From: Caldifarciminota bacterium
Lineage (GTDB): Bacteria; Hydrothermota; Tepidihabitantia; Tepidihabitantales; DTDR01
Direction of reading: 5' to 3'
Length of the DNA stretch: 57,554 nucleotides
NCBI GenBank assembly: GCA_025060715.1
Contig: JANXBG010000006.1
Span: forward strand, 1,867 to 59,420
Shown here one piece after another: positions 8,761 to 16,406 of this stretch; position 1 is the stretch's first letter, and each line of letters starts with the position of its first letter. The notes beneath the pieces were generated by a model. That model saw nothing but the letters and a program-made list of their open reading frames with translations. It had not been told where the DNA came from and ran no database searches. The position numbers and the translations under genes were made by a program.

Positions 8761-8789
8761 GATAAGTCTTTGTTTTTTAAAGACTTATC
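8761..8789. repeat. Perfect 11-bp hairpin; member of the dispersed 25-bp TAAGT...ACTTA palindrome family
   Basis: GATAAGTCTTT (8761-8771), loop GTTTTTT, AAAGACTTATC (8779-8789). The 25-bp core TAAGT...ACTTA at 8763-8787 has the same length and ends as elements at 16275, 16354 and 41702. Confidence 0.75.
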
Positions 8790-8845
8790 TGAAATTTATA
8801 ATAAAGATAGGGAACGGTACCCAGTATGGTCTTATCATCGTCTTA

Positions 8846-8950
8846 GAAAGTGTTTTGATTATCATTTTTGAGAATGTTTTATTATTAATTTTGGAAGGTG
8901 CTTTATTTTATATCTTAAAAGGTGTTTTATCGTTTATCTTTAAAGATGTA
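8846..8950. repeat. Degenerate tandem array, 4 x 24 bp plus partial unit
   Basis: Units at 8846-8869, 8870-8893, 8894-8917 and 8918-8941 plus 9 bp. Shared pattern: RARRRTGYTTT followed by A/T-rich bases and ending near ATYTTT. The period is exactly 24 bp, so in one frame it reads as an 8-residue hydrophobic repeat. Confidence 0.7.
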
Positions 8951-9057
8951 TAGACAACAATCTTGGGAAACGTGTCGGTAGAAGTCTCTTCAAATCTATA
9001 AGTATTAATCTTTTTAAATATAAGAATAAAAAGTAAATGTGTTAAACAGTTTATAAC

Positions 9058-9711
9058 TTAAATCAAAAGAACGGCAATTATTCCGACAAGGAAAATGCCG
9101 TCAAAGACACCGGCGCCGCCAATTGATAAAATTGAATAGTGGGTTTTTCTTATTTTTGATAGGTTTAATAAATCAGCACCGATTAAAACACCAAGGACAC
9201 CAGAAATATAGGCAACTGGTGATGGGTTTGGTCTTCCAAAGATTAAAGCAAAAAGAGCAGAAAATATCGGTGGAATAATTGCTGGCATAACAATGCCAAT
9301 TCCGGGAACTGGTCTACTTAAATATTTGCTTATTAAGGTCATTAAAAAGGTGCAGATAATTACGGAAAGAAAAGATACCTTTGATAAAAGATATAAAGAA
9401 AGTAATAAGGGCATAATACAGCCACCAAAATTGATGGCAATGATTTTTTTCTCATATCTTGGTAGGCGATAAAATAAAGAAAAAGGATAGGGAAGACAAA
9501 AATCTTCTTCTTTATATATCTTCTCTTCAAAAATTGGAATATTTATTCCACTGCCAATTAAGGATAAGAAAAAAAAGAAAAATCCAAACTCAGGTGACAA
9601 ACCTAATTTTTGAAAGGAGATATTGATAATTCCTAAGGGAACTAAAAGAAAAAATAAGGGAAAGAATAATAAGAAAAGAAAAAATAATAAAGAGAAAGGT
9701 AAGAAGAACAT
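9058..9711 (-). CDS. DUF1614 family integral membrane protein
   Basis: 217 residues, almost all hydrophobic, with about six predicted membrane segments. The pattern GSGINIPIF (52-60), INFGGCIMPLLLSLYLL, SRPVPGIGIVMPAIIPP and YISGVLGVLIGADLLNL...SIGGAGVFDGIFL is that of DUF1614, a family of unknown function common in thermophilic bacteria and archaea. It is the last gene of the overlapping korDABC-DUF4438-dCMP deaminase operon; its ATG follows the deaminase stop directly. Transport or redox-linked membrane work is possible but nothing in the sequence says which. Confidence 0.82.
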   Translation of the reverse strand: MFFLPFSLLFFLFLLFFPLFFLLVPLGIINISFQKLGLSPEFGFFFFFLSLIGSGINIPIFEEKIYKEEDFCLPYPFSLFYRLPRYEKKIIAINFGGCIMPLLLSLYLLSKVSFLSVIICTFLMTLISKYLSRPVPGIGIVMPAIIPPIFSALFALIFGRPNPSPVAYISGVLGVLIGADLLNLSKIRKTHYSILSIGGAGVFDGIFLVGIIAVLLI

Positions 9712-10179
9712 TTATTTTAGTCTAATTACTTTTATTTTTGCTTCCTTTAACATATCTTTTGCTAATTTATCAGGATAATCCTCTTTTACATAGATTTTTT
9801 TTATTTTAGCATTGATAAGCATTTTGGTGCAAGTAATACAAGGATGATGAGTTGTATAAATTGTTCCTCCAGAAACATTTATTCCAAAGGCGGCTGCTTG
9901 GATTAAAGCATTCTGTTCGGCATGAATTCCTCGACAGATTTCAATCTTTTCACCTGGTTTTAATTTTAATTTTTCTCTTAAACAACCGGTCTCTTCACAA
10001 TGGGCTAAATTGCTTGGCGCGCCATTATAGCCAGTGGCTAATATCCTTTTATCTTTTACAATCACACAGCCAACTTTTCTTCTTAAACAGGTAGAACGTT
10101 CAGCAACCATCTCGGCAATTTTCATAAAATATTTATCCCAAGATATTCTCTTATCTTTCACTCCAAAATTCCTAAACAA
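9712..10179 (-). CDS. dCMP deaminase family protein
   Basis: 155 residues, usual for the zinc-dependent deoxycytidylate deaminase family that converts dCMP to dUMP for thymidylate synthesis. Zinc and catalytic motifs are HAEQNA (His86, Glu88) and PCITCTKM (Cys114, Cys117). [22 protein letters not shown] (about 35-56) is the typical substrate loop, and SWDKYFM is the usual N-terminus. The start overlaps the DUF4438 gene by 22 bases. A ComEB-like role in DNA uptake is not supported by context. It sits between two genes of unknown function in the kor operon, so the link is probably co-expression only. Confidence 0.9.
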   Translation of the reverse strand: MFRNFGVKDKRISWDKYFMKIAEMVAERSTCLRRKVGCVIVKDKRILATGYNGAPSNLAHCEETGCLREKLKLKPGEKIEICRGIHAEQNALIQAAAFGINVSGGTIYTTHHPCITCTKMLINAKIKKIYVKEDYPDKLAKDMLKEAKIKVIRLK

Positions 10180-11030
10180 TAACCAATATTTGCCTTTTTA
10201 TTTTTGATGGGCTTTATTTTGCCATTTACAGAAGTAGCAATTGTTGTCACTCCTGGACCATGGCCAGCAATTACACAATTGGAGTGGACAACCACACCAA
10301 TAGAGATTGCTCCTTTTTTGAGGCAACGACCATAACGGTTATCGGTATCAATCAAGGCAACAATATCACCAAACCTTAAATCTTCTAAACCATATTTTTT
10401 AATACTTTCCTTATCTTGGGTGGTAATATCATAATCACCAGAAGAAGTAGCAATGCTTCCTAAACCGCTACCCATAATTGCCGGTGGAATAATATGAGTG
10501 ACAGGAAAATGTAAAATTCCATTTTTTACTTTTAAGCCAATCTCTACCATTCTTTCCAAAAGTTCCGGATCTAAATTATAGAAAATAACATCATCCAAGC
10601 CTTCAATCTTTAATCCTTGACCTCTTGCCTTTATTTGGATTTTATCGCCGATTACCAATTTTTCTAAAACATTATCAGGAAAATATACTAAAATATGTTC
10701 AATTCCACCATGCTTTCCAGTAACATATCCTTTATTTCCTTTGGCATCACCACTCACTACTATTGCTTCATTGCCAATACAGGCATAGGTGTTTAAGGCT
10801 CGGTTTTCGTTTTCATCTTTTAATTTTATTGAGACACCAGGTTCAATATGGTCACCTACCCAACCAAAGGCTTTATCACCAACTTTTACGTTATAAGTTA
10901 TACCTCCTGTTCCAGGGAAAGAATATAATTCTCCTTCATGGCTTATTGTGTAAGGAAATCTTCTTATTGGCATAGCTATTTCACCAATTACGGAAATTAT
11001 TGGTAATCTTTCTTTGTTCGTTTTAATCAT
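10158..11030 (-). CDS. DUF4438 family protein
   Basis: 290 residues matching DUF4438, a family with an N-terminal SH3-like barrel known from Thermotoga-type genomes and without an assigned reaction. Landmarks: [28 protein letters not shown] (given in part: [15 protein letters not shown], about 52-66), [33 protein letters not shown] (about 179-192), and [18 protein letters not shown] near the end. Conserved His, Asp and Gly clusters suggest a metal or small-molecule site. No signal or membrane segment. The ATG overlaps the korC stop by 4 bp. Position directly behind korDABC suggests a role linked to 2-oxoacid metabolism; that is inference. Confidence 0.8.
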   Translation of the reverse strand: MIKTNKERLPIISVIGEIAMPIRRFPYTISHEGELYSFPGTGGITYNVKVGDKAFGWVGDHIEPGVSIKLKDENENRALNTYACIGNEAIVVSGDAKGNKGYVTGKHGGIEHILVYFPDNVLEKLVIGDKIQIKARGQGLKIEGLDDVIFYNLDPELLERMVEIGLKVKNGILHFPVTHIIPPAIMGSGLGSIATSSGDYDITTQDKESIKKYGLEDLRFGDIVALIDTDNRYGRCLKKGAISIGVVVHSNCVIAGHGPGVTTIATSVNGKIKPIKNKKANIGYCLGILE

Positions 11031-11581
11031 AAAACCTCCTTTTCTTTAAAATATAAATAACCGGCTTTCAAAGTTTTTAAATTAATCTCACTAAATAATT
11101 TTTTGTCTTCTTCTAAAATCTTTTCTAAATGAGAAATCTCTAAATAATCTTTCAAAAATCCTGCCAATACACCGACAAAAAAAAGGTTTACTGGTAGAGT
11201 AGTGTTAAAATTTTCTAAACAATATTTTGCCGCAGGAATAGGTATATTTTTGCCAATATTTTTTATTTCTTTTACTAGAATATCGTCATAAAAGACTATC
11301 GTTTCATCTTTTATCAAATTTAAATTGTTATCATAACCAATTTGAGATAAAGCACAAAGGATATTTAATTCGCTTACAAAGGGAGCAGGAATAAAATCTT
11401 TGCTAATAATTATTTGAACTTCTACGCAACCACCTTTTACTTGCGAACCGTAAGAAGGGATAACACTGGCATTATAATTTTTTAATACTATTCCTCTACA
11501 AAGAATTTCACCAGCAACAACAACACCTTGCCCCCCAGTGCCACTAATTTTTATTTCCCAGTCTCTAAACATATTCACCAA
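11027..11581 (-). CDS. korC: 2-oxoacid:ferredoxin oxidoreductase, gamma subunit
   Basis: 184 residues, the gamma-subunit family (POR/KOR gamma). Landmarks: ISGTGGQGVVVAGEIL (12-27), the phosphate-loop-like start of this domain, SVIPSYGSQVKGG (about 40-52) and VQIIISKDFI. With the alpha, beta and delta subunits it forms the CoA-acylating oxidative decarboxylase of 2-oxoacids, passing electrons to ferredoxin. The start overlaps korB by 17 bases and the end overlaps the DUF4438 gene by 4. The 2-oxoglutarate assignment rests on alpha/beta resemblance and is less certain than the family. Confidence 0.9.
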   Translation of the reverse strand: MVNMFRDWEIKISGTGGQGVVVAGEILCRGIVLKNYNASVIPSYGSQVKGGCVEVQIIISKDFIPAPFVSELNILCALSQIGYDNNLNLIKDETIVFYDDILVKEIKNIGKNIPIPAAKYCLENFNTTLPVNLFFVGVLAGFLKDYLEISHLEKILEEDKKLFSEINLKTLKAGYLYFKEKEVL

Positions 11582-12320
11582 TAATAATTTTATTTTTCAA
11601 TTCTTCTTTACTTAAATTTTTTGCTTTTTCATAGGAGATAATGTTTTTAAAAATAAATTGATAAAAATCATAAAGGGTAGGCATTTTATTTCTTCTTCCA
11701 TAATGGGTTGGACAAGGTGAGATAACATCAATAAAACTGAAACCATTTATCTGAAAGGCTTTTTTTATTGCTTTCTTTAATGGTTTGGTATGAAAGACAG
11801 TATAACGGCAGACAAATTCCGCGCCACAACTTTTTACCAAGGCACATAAATCAAAGGGTTCCTCCCAGTTTCCAAAGGGAGATGTTTCAGTAATACACTC
11901 TTTAGGTGTTGTTGGTGATAATTGACCACCTGTCATTCCGTAGATACTATTATTAGCACAGATTGTGATTATCTTTAAATTTCTTCTGGCAGTATGAATT
12001 AAGTGATTACCACCAATTGCTCCTAAATCACCGTCACCACTAATCACCATAATTTCTAAATCAGAACGGGTTAATCTAATTCCGGTGGCAAAGGCTAATG
12101 GTCTACCATGTAAGGTATGTAAGGTATCCGCTTTAAAATGGGGGCTTGGTATCCAGGCAGCACAACCAATTCCTGAAACAAAGACAATCTTTTTAATATC
12201 AATATTTAATTCGTCAATGGCTTTTAATATTGTCTTTAGCAAAATTCCGTGTCCGCAACCTGGACAAAAAGGTGTAGGAAAAACTTCTTCTCTTATATAT
12301 TTATATAATTTTTGACTCAT
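11565..12320 (-). CDS. korB: 2-oxoacid:ferredoxin oxidoreductase, beta subunit (TPP-binding)
   Basis: 251 residues. Thiamine diphosphate site: CPGCGHGILLKTI (19-31), GDGDLGAIGGNHLIH (about 95-109) with the Mg-binding GDGD, and NNSIYGMTGGQ (about 119-129). C-terminal ISPCPTHYGRRN is typical of KorB, the 2-oxoglutarate class, rather than the longer pyruvate type. It performs decarboxylation and formation of the hydroxyethyl/acyl-TPP intermediate. Overlaps korA by 4 bases (ATGA) and korC by 17. Confidence 0.92.
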   Translation of the reverse strand: MSQKLYKYIREEVFPTPFCPGCGHGILLKTILKAIDELNIDIKKIVFVSGIGCAAWIPSPHFKADTLHTLHGRPLAFATGIRLTRSDLEIMVISGDGDLGAIGGNHLIHTARRNLKIITICANNSIYGMTGGQLSPTTPKECITETSPFGNWEEPFDLCALVKSCGAEFVCRYTVFHTKPLKKAIKKAFQINGFSFIDVISPCPTHYGRRNKMPTLYDFYQFIFKNIISYEKAKNLSKEELKNKIIIGEYV

Positions 12321-13441
12321 AAATTTTTTACAAAATTATAAATTTCATAAGGATAAATTGCTTCACCTCTTGTTTTAAAAAGGCTAAATATCTCTTCTTT
12401 ATATTTTTTAACTTCTTCAATCAATTGTCCTTGATTCATTTCACAAAGAATTACATTTTTTTCTCTTATTAAATCCTTAATTTTTCTAATCGAACTGGGC
12501 CAGATAGTAATTGGGCGGAAAAGACCAACTTTAATGTTTTCTTTTCTCAACATTTGAACTGCTTTTAAAGCACTACGAGCAACACTACCAAAAGCAATAA
12601 TCAAATATTCACAATCATTAATAAAATATTCTTCATATTTTAAAATTTCTTCTTCATAATTTTTAATTTTTTTTATTAGATGAGAAGAAAGTTTCTCTTG
12701 AGAAATAGGGTCAAAGGCTTTTCTTACTCCCCATTCATTATGGGTAGAACCGGTAATTAAAAGATTGGCACCTTCTCCAAAAGAAGGCATTGGCGGAATT
12801 TTACCATCTCCTAAAAAAGGAGGTCTATTAATATCCTTTTCTCTTTCATAAATAATAATTTCTTCTTTTATTGTTAATGTCTCTTTTAAATGGGCGATTA
12901 TTTCGTCACTAAGAATTATTACCGGCACCCGAAACCTTTCTGAGAGATTAAAGGCTTCAATAGTTAGATAATACATTTCCTCTACTGACCAAGGAGCAAG
13001 GGCAATAATCTGATAATCACCGGAAGCCCCCCATCTTGCTTGCATTATATCACCTTGAGAAGGTCTTGTTGCCTGACCGGTGGCTGGTCCTTGTCTTTGA
13101 ATATCAACAATTACGCAAGGTGTTTCAGTCATAATCGCATAACCGATTCCTTCTAACATCAAAGTAAATCCTGGCCCACTGGTGGCAGTCATTGCCTTTA
13201 TTCCGCTCCAAGAAGCACCGATTACTGAACAGATAGAAGCAATCTCATCTTCCATTTGGATAAAATAACCATTAACTTCTTTTAATCTTCTTGCCATATG
13301 TTCCATTATTTCGGAGGAAGGGGTTATTGGGTAACCGGCATAAAAACGGCAACCAGCAGCTAAAGCACCTTCAGCACAAGCAATATTTCCTTGAAGAAAG
13401 TACTTTCCTGGAGATAATAGAGATTTAACTTTCCTTATCAT
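12317..13441 (-). CDS. korA: 2-oxoacid:ferredoxin oxidoreductase, alpha subunit
   Basis: 374 residues, usual KorA length. GNIACAEGALAAGCRFYAGYP (start of domain I, about 19-39), ITPSSEIME, MEDEIASICSVIGASWSG and TSGPGFTLMLEG (about 87-98) are class-specific; QRQGPATGQATRPSQGD is the conserved pyrimidine-domain loop. The C-terminal third is the transketolase-C-like domain. In the reductive TCA cycle the enzyme runs towards CO2 fixation; in heterotrophs it oxidises 2-oxoglutarate or branched 2-oxoacids. Direction cannot be told from this window. Starts within korD (17-bp overlap). Confidence 0.92.
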   Translation of the reverse strand: MIRKVKSLLSPGKYFLQGNIACAEGALAAGCRFYAGYPITPSSEIMEHMARRLKEVNGYFIQMEDEIASICSVIGASWSGIKAMTATSGPGFTLMLEGIGYAIMTETPCVIVDIQRQGPATGQATRPSQGDIMQARWGASGDYQIIALAPWSVEEMYYLTIEAFNLSERFRVPVIILSDEIIAHLKETLTIKEEIIIYEREKDINRPPFLGDGKIPPMPSFGEGANLLITGSTHNEWGVRKAFDPISQEKLSSHLIKKIKNYEEEILKYEEYFINDCEYLIIAFGSVARSALKAVQMLRKENIKVGLFRPITIWPSSIRKIKDLIREKNVILCEMNQGQLIEEVKKYKEEIFSLFKTRGEAIYPYEIYNFVKNL

Positions 13442-13643
13442 TTTTTAAAACAGTAATTACCAAATCAGGACAAAGTTCTTCACAAAGGAGACAGCCGATA
13501 CATTCTTTCTCTTTTTCTATTTTTACCTTTTTAAACCCCTTTGGATGATATTCTTCTGAATAATTGTATACTTTTCTTGGGCAAATATTTATACAAAAAT
13601 AACATCCTTTACACCATTCTTCACGCATTTTAATTTTAAACAT
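13425..13643 (-). CDS. korD: Ferredoxin-like delta subunit of 2-oxoacid:ferredoxin oxidoreductase
   Basis: 72 residues with two [4Fe-4S] motifs: CKGCYFCINICP (11-22) and CIGCLLCEELCP (48-59). First gene of the seven-gene operon korDABC, DUF4438, dCMP deaminase, DUF1614, in which every junction overlaps or abuts. It carries electrons from the TPP site to ferredoxin. A TTGAAT-17-TAAAAT promoter ends 5 nt before the ATG, so the operon mRNA is predicted leaderless. The promoter is back-to-back with that of gyrA. Confidence 0.92.
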   Translation of the reverse strand: MFKIKMREEWCKGCYFCINICPRKVYNYSEEYHPKGFKKVKIEKEKECIGCLLCEELCPDLVITVLKNDKES

Positions 13644-13648
13644 TTATT

Positions 13649-13677
13649 ATTTTAATAATATCTATTTGAAAATTCAA
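13649..13677 (-). promoter_or_regulatory. Promoter of the kor operon, predicted leaderless
   Basis: Minus strand TTGAAT (13677-13672), 17 bp, TAAAAT (13654-13649), 5 nt to the korD ATG. The -35 box directly abuts the gyrA -35 box (13666-13671). Confidence 0.65.
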
Positions 13678-13693
13678 TTAGATTAATTATAAT
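13666..13693 (+). promoter_or_regulatory. Promoter of gyrA, predicted near-leaderless
   Basis: TTGAAA (13666-13671), 16 bp, TATAAT (13688-13693), 8 nt to the ATG at 13702; no Shine-Dalgarno fits in between. Confidence 0.78.
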
Positions 13694-13701
13694 ATAAAAC
13701 A

Positions 13702-16119
13702 ATGAAAGAAGAGATAATCACTGTATATATAGAAGATGAAATAAAGAAATCTTATATAGATTATGCAATGTCCGTGATTATTGGTCGGGCATTGCCTGAT
13801 TTTCGGGATGGGTTAAAGCCTGTTCAAAGGAGAATTCTCTTCTCAATGTATGAGCTTGGTCTTTTCTCCAATCGTCCTTTTAAAAAATCAGCAACTGTGG
13901 TAGGTGATGTTTTGGGTAAATACCATCCTCATGGGGATATGGCAGTCTACGAAGCTTTGGTAAGAATGGCGCAGGATTTTTCTATGCGTTATCCTTTAAT
14001 TCAAGGTCAAGGAAATTTTGGTTCTATTGATGGTGATGCACCTGCTGCCTATCGTTATACTGAAGCACGATTGACACCATTAGCAGAAGAAATGCTTAAA
14101 AATATTGAAAAAGACACTGTTGATTTTGTCCCCAATTTTGATGCCCGTTTAAAAGAACCGGTTTTATTACCCACCACTTTTCCTAATCTTTTATTAAATG
14201 GTGCCTCAGGGATTGCTGTTGGAATGGCAACAAATATTCCGCCTCATAATTTTAAAGAAGTTATTGATGGATTGGTTGCTTTGATTGACAATCCTAACAT
14301 TCCGGATGAAAAGCTTTTAGATTATATTAAAGGACCTGATTTTCCTACCGGAGGAATAATTGTTGGCACAGAAGGAATAAAGGAGGCTTATCTTACTGGG
14401 AAGGGCAAAATTATTGTTCGAGGAAGGGTTAAATTTGAAGAAATAAAAGGACAAAGGGAAAGAATTGTAATTACCGAAATTCCTTATCAGGTAAATAAAG
14501 CGGCTTTAATTGAAAAGATTGCTCAATTAGTAAGAGAGAAGAAAATTGAAGGAATAAGTGATTTAAGGGACGAATCTGATAGAGATGGAATAAGAATCGT
14601 TATCGATTTAAAAAGGGATGTTAGTAAAGAAGTTATTTTATCTCAACTATATGCCCACACACCTTTACAAGAAACCTTTGGTATTATTTTCTTAGGAATA
14701 ATTGATAATGTTCCTAAATTAATGAATTTAAAAGAAATCTGTCAGACCTTTTTGGAATTTCGCTACCAAACCTTCTATCGCCAAACAAAATTTGAACTAA
14801 ATAAAGCTGAAGAAAAGGCACATATCTTAGAAGGGTTTAAGATTGCCTTAGATAATATTGATAAAGTGATAAATTTAATTAAATCATCTAAAGATACAGA
14901 AAAGGCAAGAGAAGGGTTGATGAAGAGATTTAAATTAACCGAAAAACAGGCAAATGCTATTTTAGATATGCGACTAGCAAGATTGACCAGTTTAGAAAGA
15001 AAAAAGATTGAAGATGAATATTTAGCAACAATAAAAGAGATTTCCCGTTTAAAATCCTTACTTGCCTCTCGGCAAGCAATAATGCAAGAGATAAAAAAGG
15101 AGTTATTAGAATTAAAAGAAAAATATGGTGATACAAGAAGAACTGATATAATTGAAGGAAAGATAGAAGAAGTAAAATTAGAAGATTTAATTGCTGAGGA
15201 AGATGTAACGATTTTGATTACCCATAAAGGATATATTAAAAGAATGTCGGTTTCTTCTTATAGAAAACAGAGTAGGGGAGGAGTGGGAAGGGCAGGAACA
15301 GAAATAGGCGAAGAGGATTTTGTTGAGCATCTAATTACTGCTCAAACAAAAGATTATCTACTATTTTTTACAAATAAAGGGAAATGTTATTGGTTGAAAG
15401 TTTATGAAATTCCTGAGGGTTCTTTTCAATCTAAGGGTAGACCAATTATTAATCTTTTGGAATTAGAAAAGGATGAAAAGATTGCTGCTACTTTGTCAGT
15501 AAAGGAATTTGATAAGAAAAACTATGTTTTTATGATTACTGCCTTAGGTAAAGTGAAAAAAGTTTCTTTAGAAGAGTTTTCTAATCCAAGAAAGACAGGG
15601 ATAATTGCCATAAAACTATTAAAAAATGATTATCTTGTTGACACCTTTATTACTAACGGCAAGGATGAAATTATGGTGTTTACCAAAAAAGGACAATCAT
15701 TAAGATTTTCCGAGAAGGATGTGAGAGAAATGGGAAGAAATGCGGTTGGTGTTACTGGAATAAAATTAGAAAAAGGTGATGAAGTTTGTTCAGGAACAAT
15801 CATTAAAGAAGATGAGAAACTTTTATTTGTTTGTGAAAATGGGTTTGGTAAATTAGTAAGTTATAAACTTTTCCCAAAAAGAAAAAGAGGTGGGAAGGGA
15901 GTAGTTGGTATAAAAATAACCGAAAGGACCGGTGATTTAATAAAAGTAATTAGTGTGAAAGAAGAAGATGAAATAATAATTGGTACTTTAAAAGGAACAG
16001 TAATAAGATTAAAAGTATCAGAAATTAAAGAACTTTCTCGTCAGGCAAGTGGGGTAAAACTTCTTACTTTAAAAGAAGAAGATAAAGTAATTGATGTTGC
16101 TAAAGTTATCAGTTCATAG
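13702..16119 (+). CDS. gyrA: DNA gyrase subunit A
   Basis: 805 residues, normal GyrA length. Breakage-reunion domain from about 8 to 490: [20 protein letters not shown] (21-40), [15 protein letters not shown] and [10 protein letters not shown] with the catalytic Tyr119. The C-terminal beta-pinwheel (about 495-800) has a clear GyrA-box, KRGGKG, which marks gyrase rather than topoisomerase IV and is needed to wrap DNA for negative supercoiling. No gyrB in the window. It stands alone and divergent from the kor operon. Confidence 0.96.
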   Translation: MKEEIITVYIEDEIKKSYIDYAMSVIIGRALPDFRDGLKPVQRRILFSMYELGLFSNRPFKKSATVVGDVLGKYHPHGDMAVYEALVRMAQDFSMRYPLIQGQGNFGSIDGDAPAAYRYTEARLTPLAEEMLKNIEKDTVDFVPNFDARLKEPVLLPTTFPNLLLNGASGIAVGMATNIPPHNFKEVIDGLVALIDNPNIPDEKLLDYIKGPDFPTGGIIVGTEGIKEAYLTGKGKIIVRGRVKFEEIKGQRERIVITEIPYQVNKAALIEKIAQLVREKKIEGISDLRDESDRDGIRIVIDLKRDVSKEVILSQLYAHTPLQETFGIIFLGIIDNVPKLMNLKEICQTFLEFRYQTFYRQTKFELNKAEEKAHILEGFKIALDNIDKVINLIKSSKDTEKAREGLMKRFKLTEKQANAILDMRLARLTSLERKKIEDEYLATIKEISRLKSLLASRQAIMQEIKKELLELKEKYGDTRRTDIIEGKIEEVKLEDLIAEEDVTILITHKGYIKRMSVSSYRKQSRGGVGRAGTEIGEEDFVEHLITAQTKDYLLFFTNKGKCYWLKVYEIPEGSFQSKGRPIINLLELEKDEKIAATLSVKEFDKKNYVFMITALGKVKKVSLEEFSNPRKTGIIAIKLLKNDYLVDTFITNGKDEIMVFTKKGQSLRFSEKDVREMGRNAVGVTGIKLEKGDEVCSGTIIKEDEKLLFVCENGFGKLVSYKLFPKRKRGGKGVVGIKITERTGDLIKVISVKEEDEIIIGTLKGTVIRLKVSEIKELSRQASGVKLLTLKEEDKVIDVAKVISS

Positions 16120-16274
16120 TTTTATGTTTTATTTCTTGTTATAGAAATGGCTATTTATTACTTACCTAATTCTGAGATTTATTTAACGAAAAGAAGCAGA
16201 AAGTTTATAGGCTTTTCTAAAAGGAGTAAACATTAAAATAATATATAGCCTCTGTCTAAAAGGGAATATTCAGT

Positions 16275-16299
16275 TAAGTCATTAAATTTCGAGAACTTA
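16275..16299. repeat. Dispersed 25-bp palindrome, copy A
   Basis: TAAGTC at the left end, ACTTA at the right end, 25 bp. Left flank AGT is shared with copy B. Confidence 0.55.
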
Positions 16300-16353
16300 C
16301 ATAAAATTTTTGCCAAATAAAAAGTTTACATATAGGAAACTGGTAAATTAAGT

Positions 16354-16378
16354 TAAGTTATTGAAAATCAAGGACTTA
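16354..16378. repeat. Dispersed 25-bp palindrome, copy B
   Basis: TAAGT...GGACTTA, 25 bp, with internal AATCAA shared with the copy at 41702. Confidence 0.55.
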
Positions 16379-16406
16379 TAAATTATTAAAAATTAATGGA
16401 ATTTTG

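Larger units (their letters stand above)
8593..9057. other. Gene-free 465-bp gap with hairpins and a 24-bp tandem array
   Basis: Besides the sua5 promoter it contains a 6-bp hairpin TGTCCT/AGGACA (8723-8737), an 11-bp perfect hairpin (8761-8789) and four 24-bp degenerate repeats (8846-8941). A 64-codon frame (8759-8953, TTG start) crosses the array, but has no Shine-Dalgarno and only low-complexity hydrophobic sequence. I see no convincing gene. Confidence 0.6.
16120..16406. other. Gap between gyrA and convergent gene, with two copies of a 25-bp palindrome
   Basis: Copies at 16275-16299 and 16354-16378, 79 bp apart, share TAAGT...ACTTA ends and 22 of 28 bases in the aligned core plus left flank. 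No gene, no GC-rich terminator hairpin seen. Confidence 0.55.

Noticed and set aside
8846-8950. CRISPR array
   Set aside because: The units are directly adjacent with no spacers and are degenerate; no cas genes.
8759-8953. 64-codon frame with an 8-residue hydrophobic repeat
   Set aside because: TTG start without Shine-Dalgarno, and the repeat is explained by the 24-bp DNA array.
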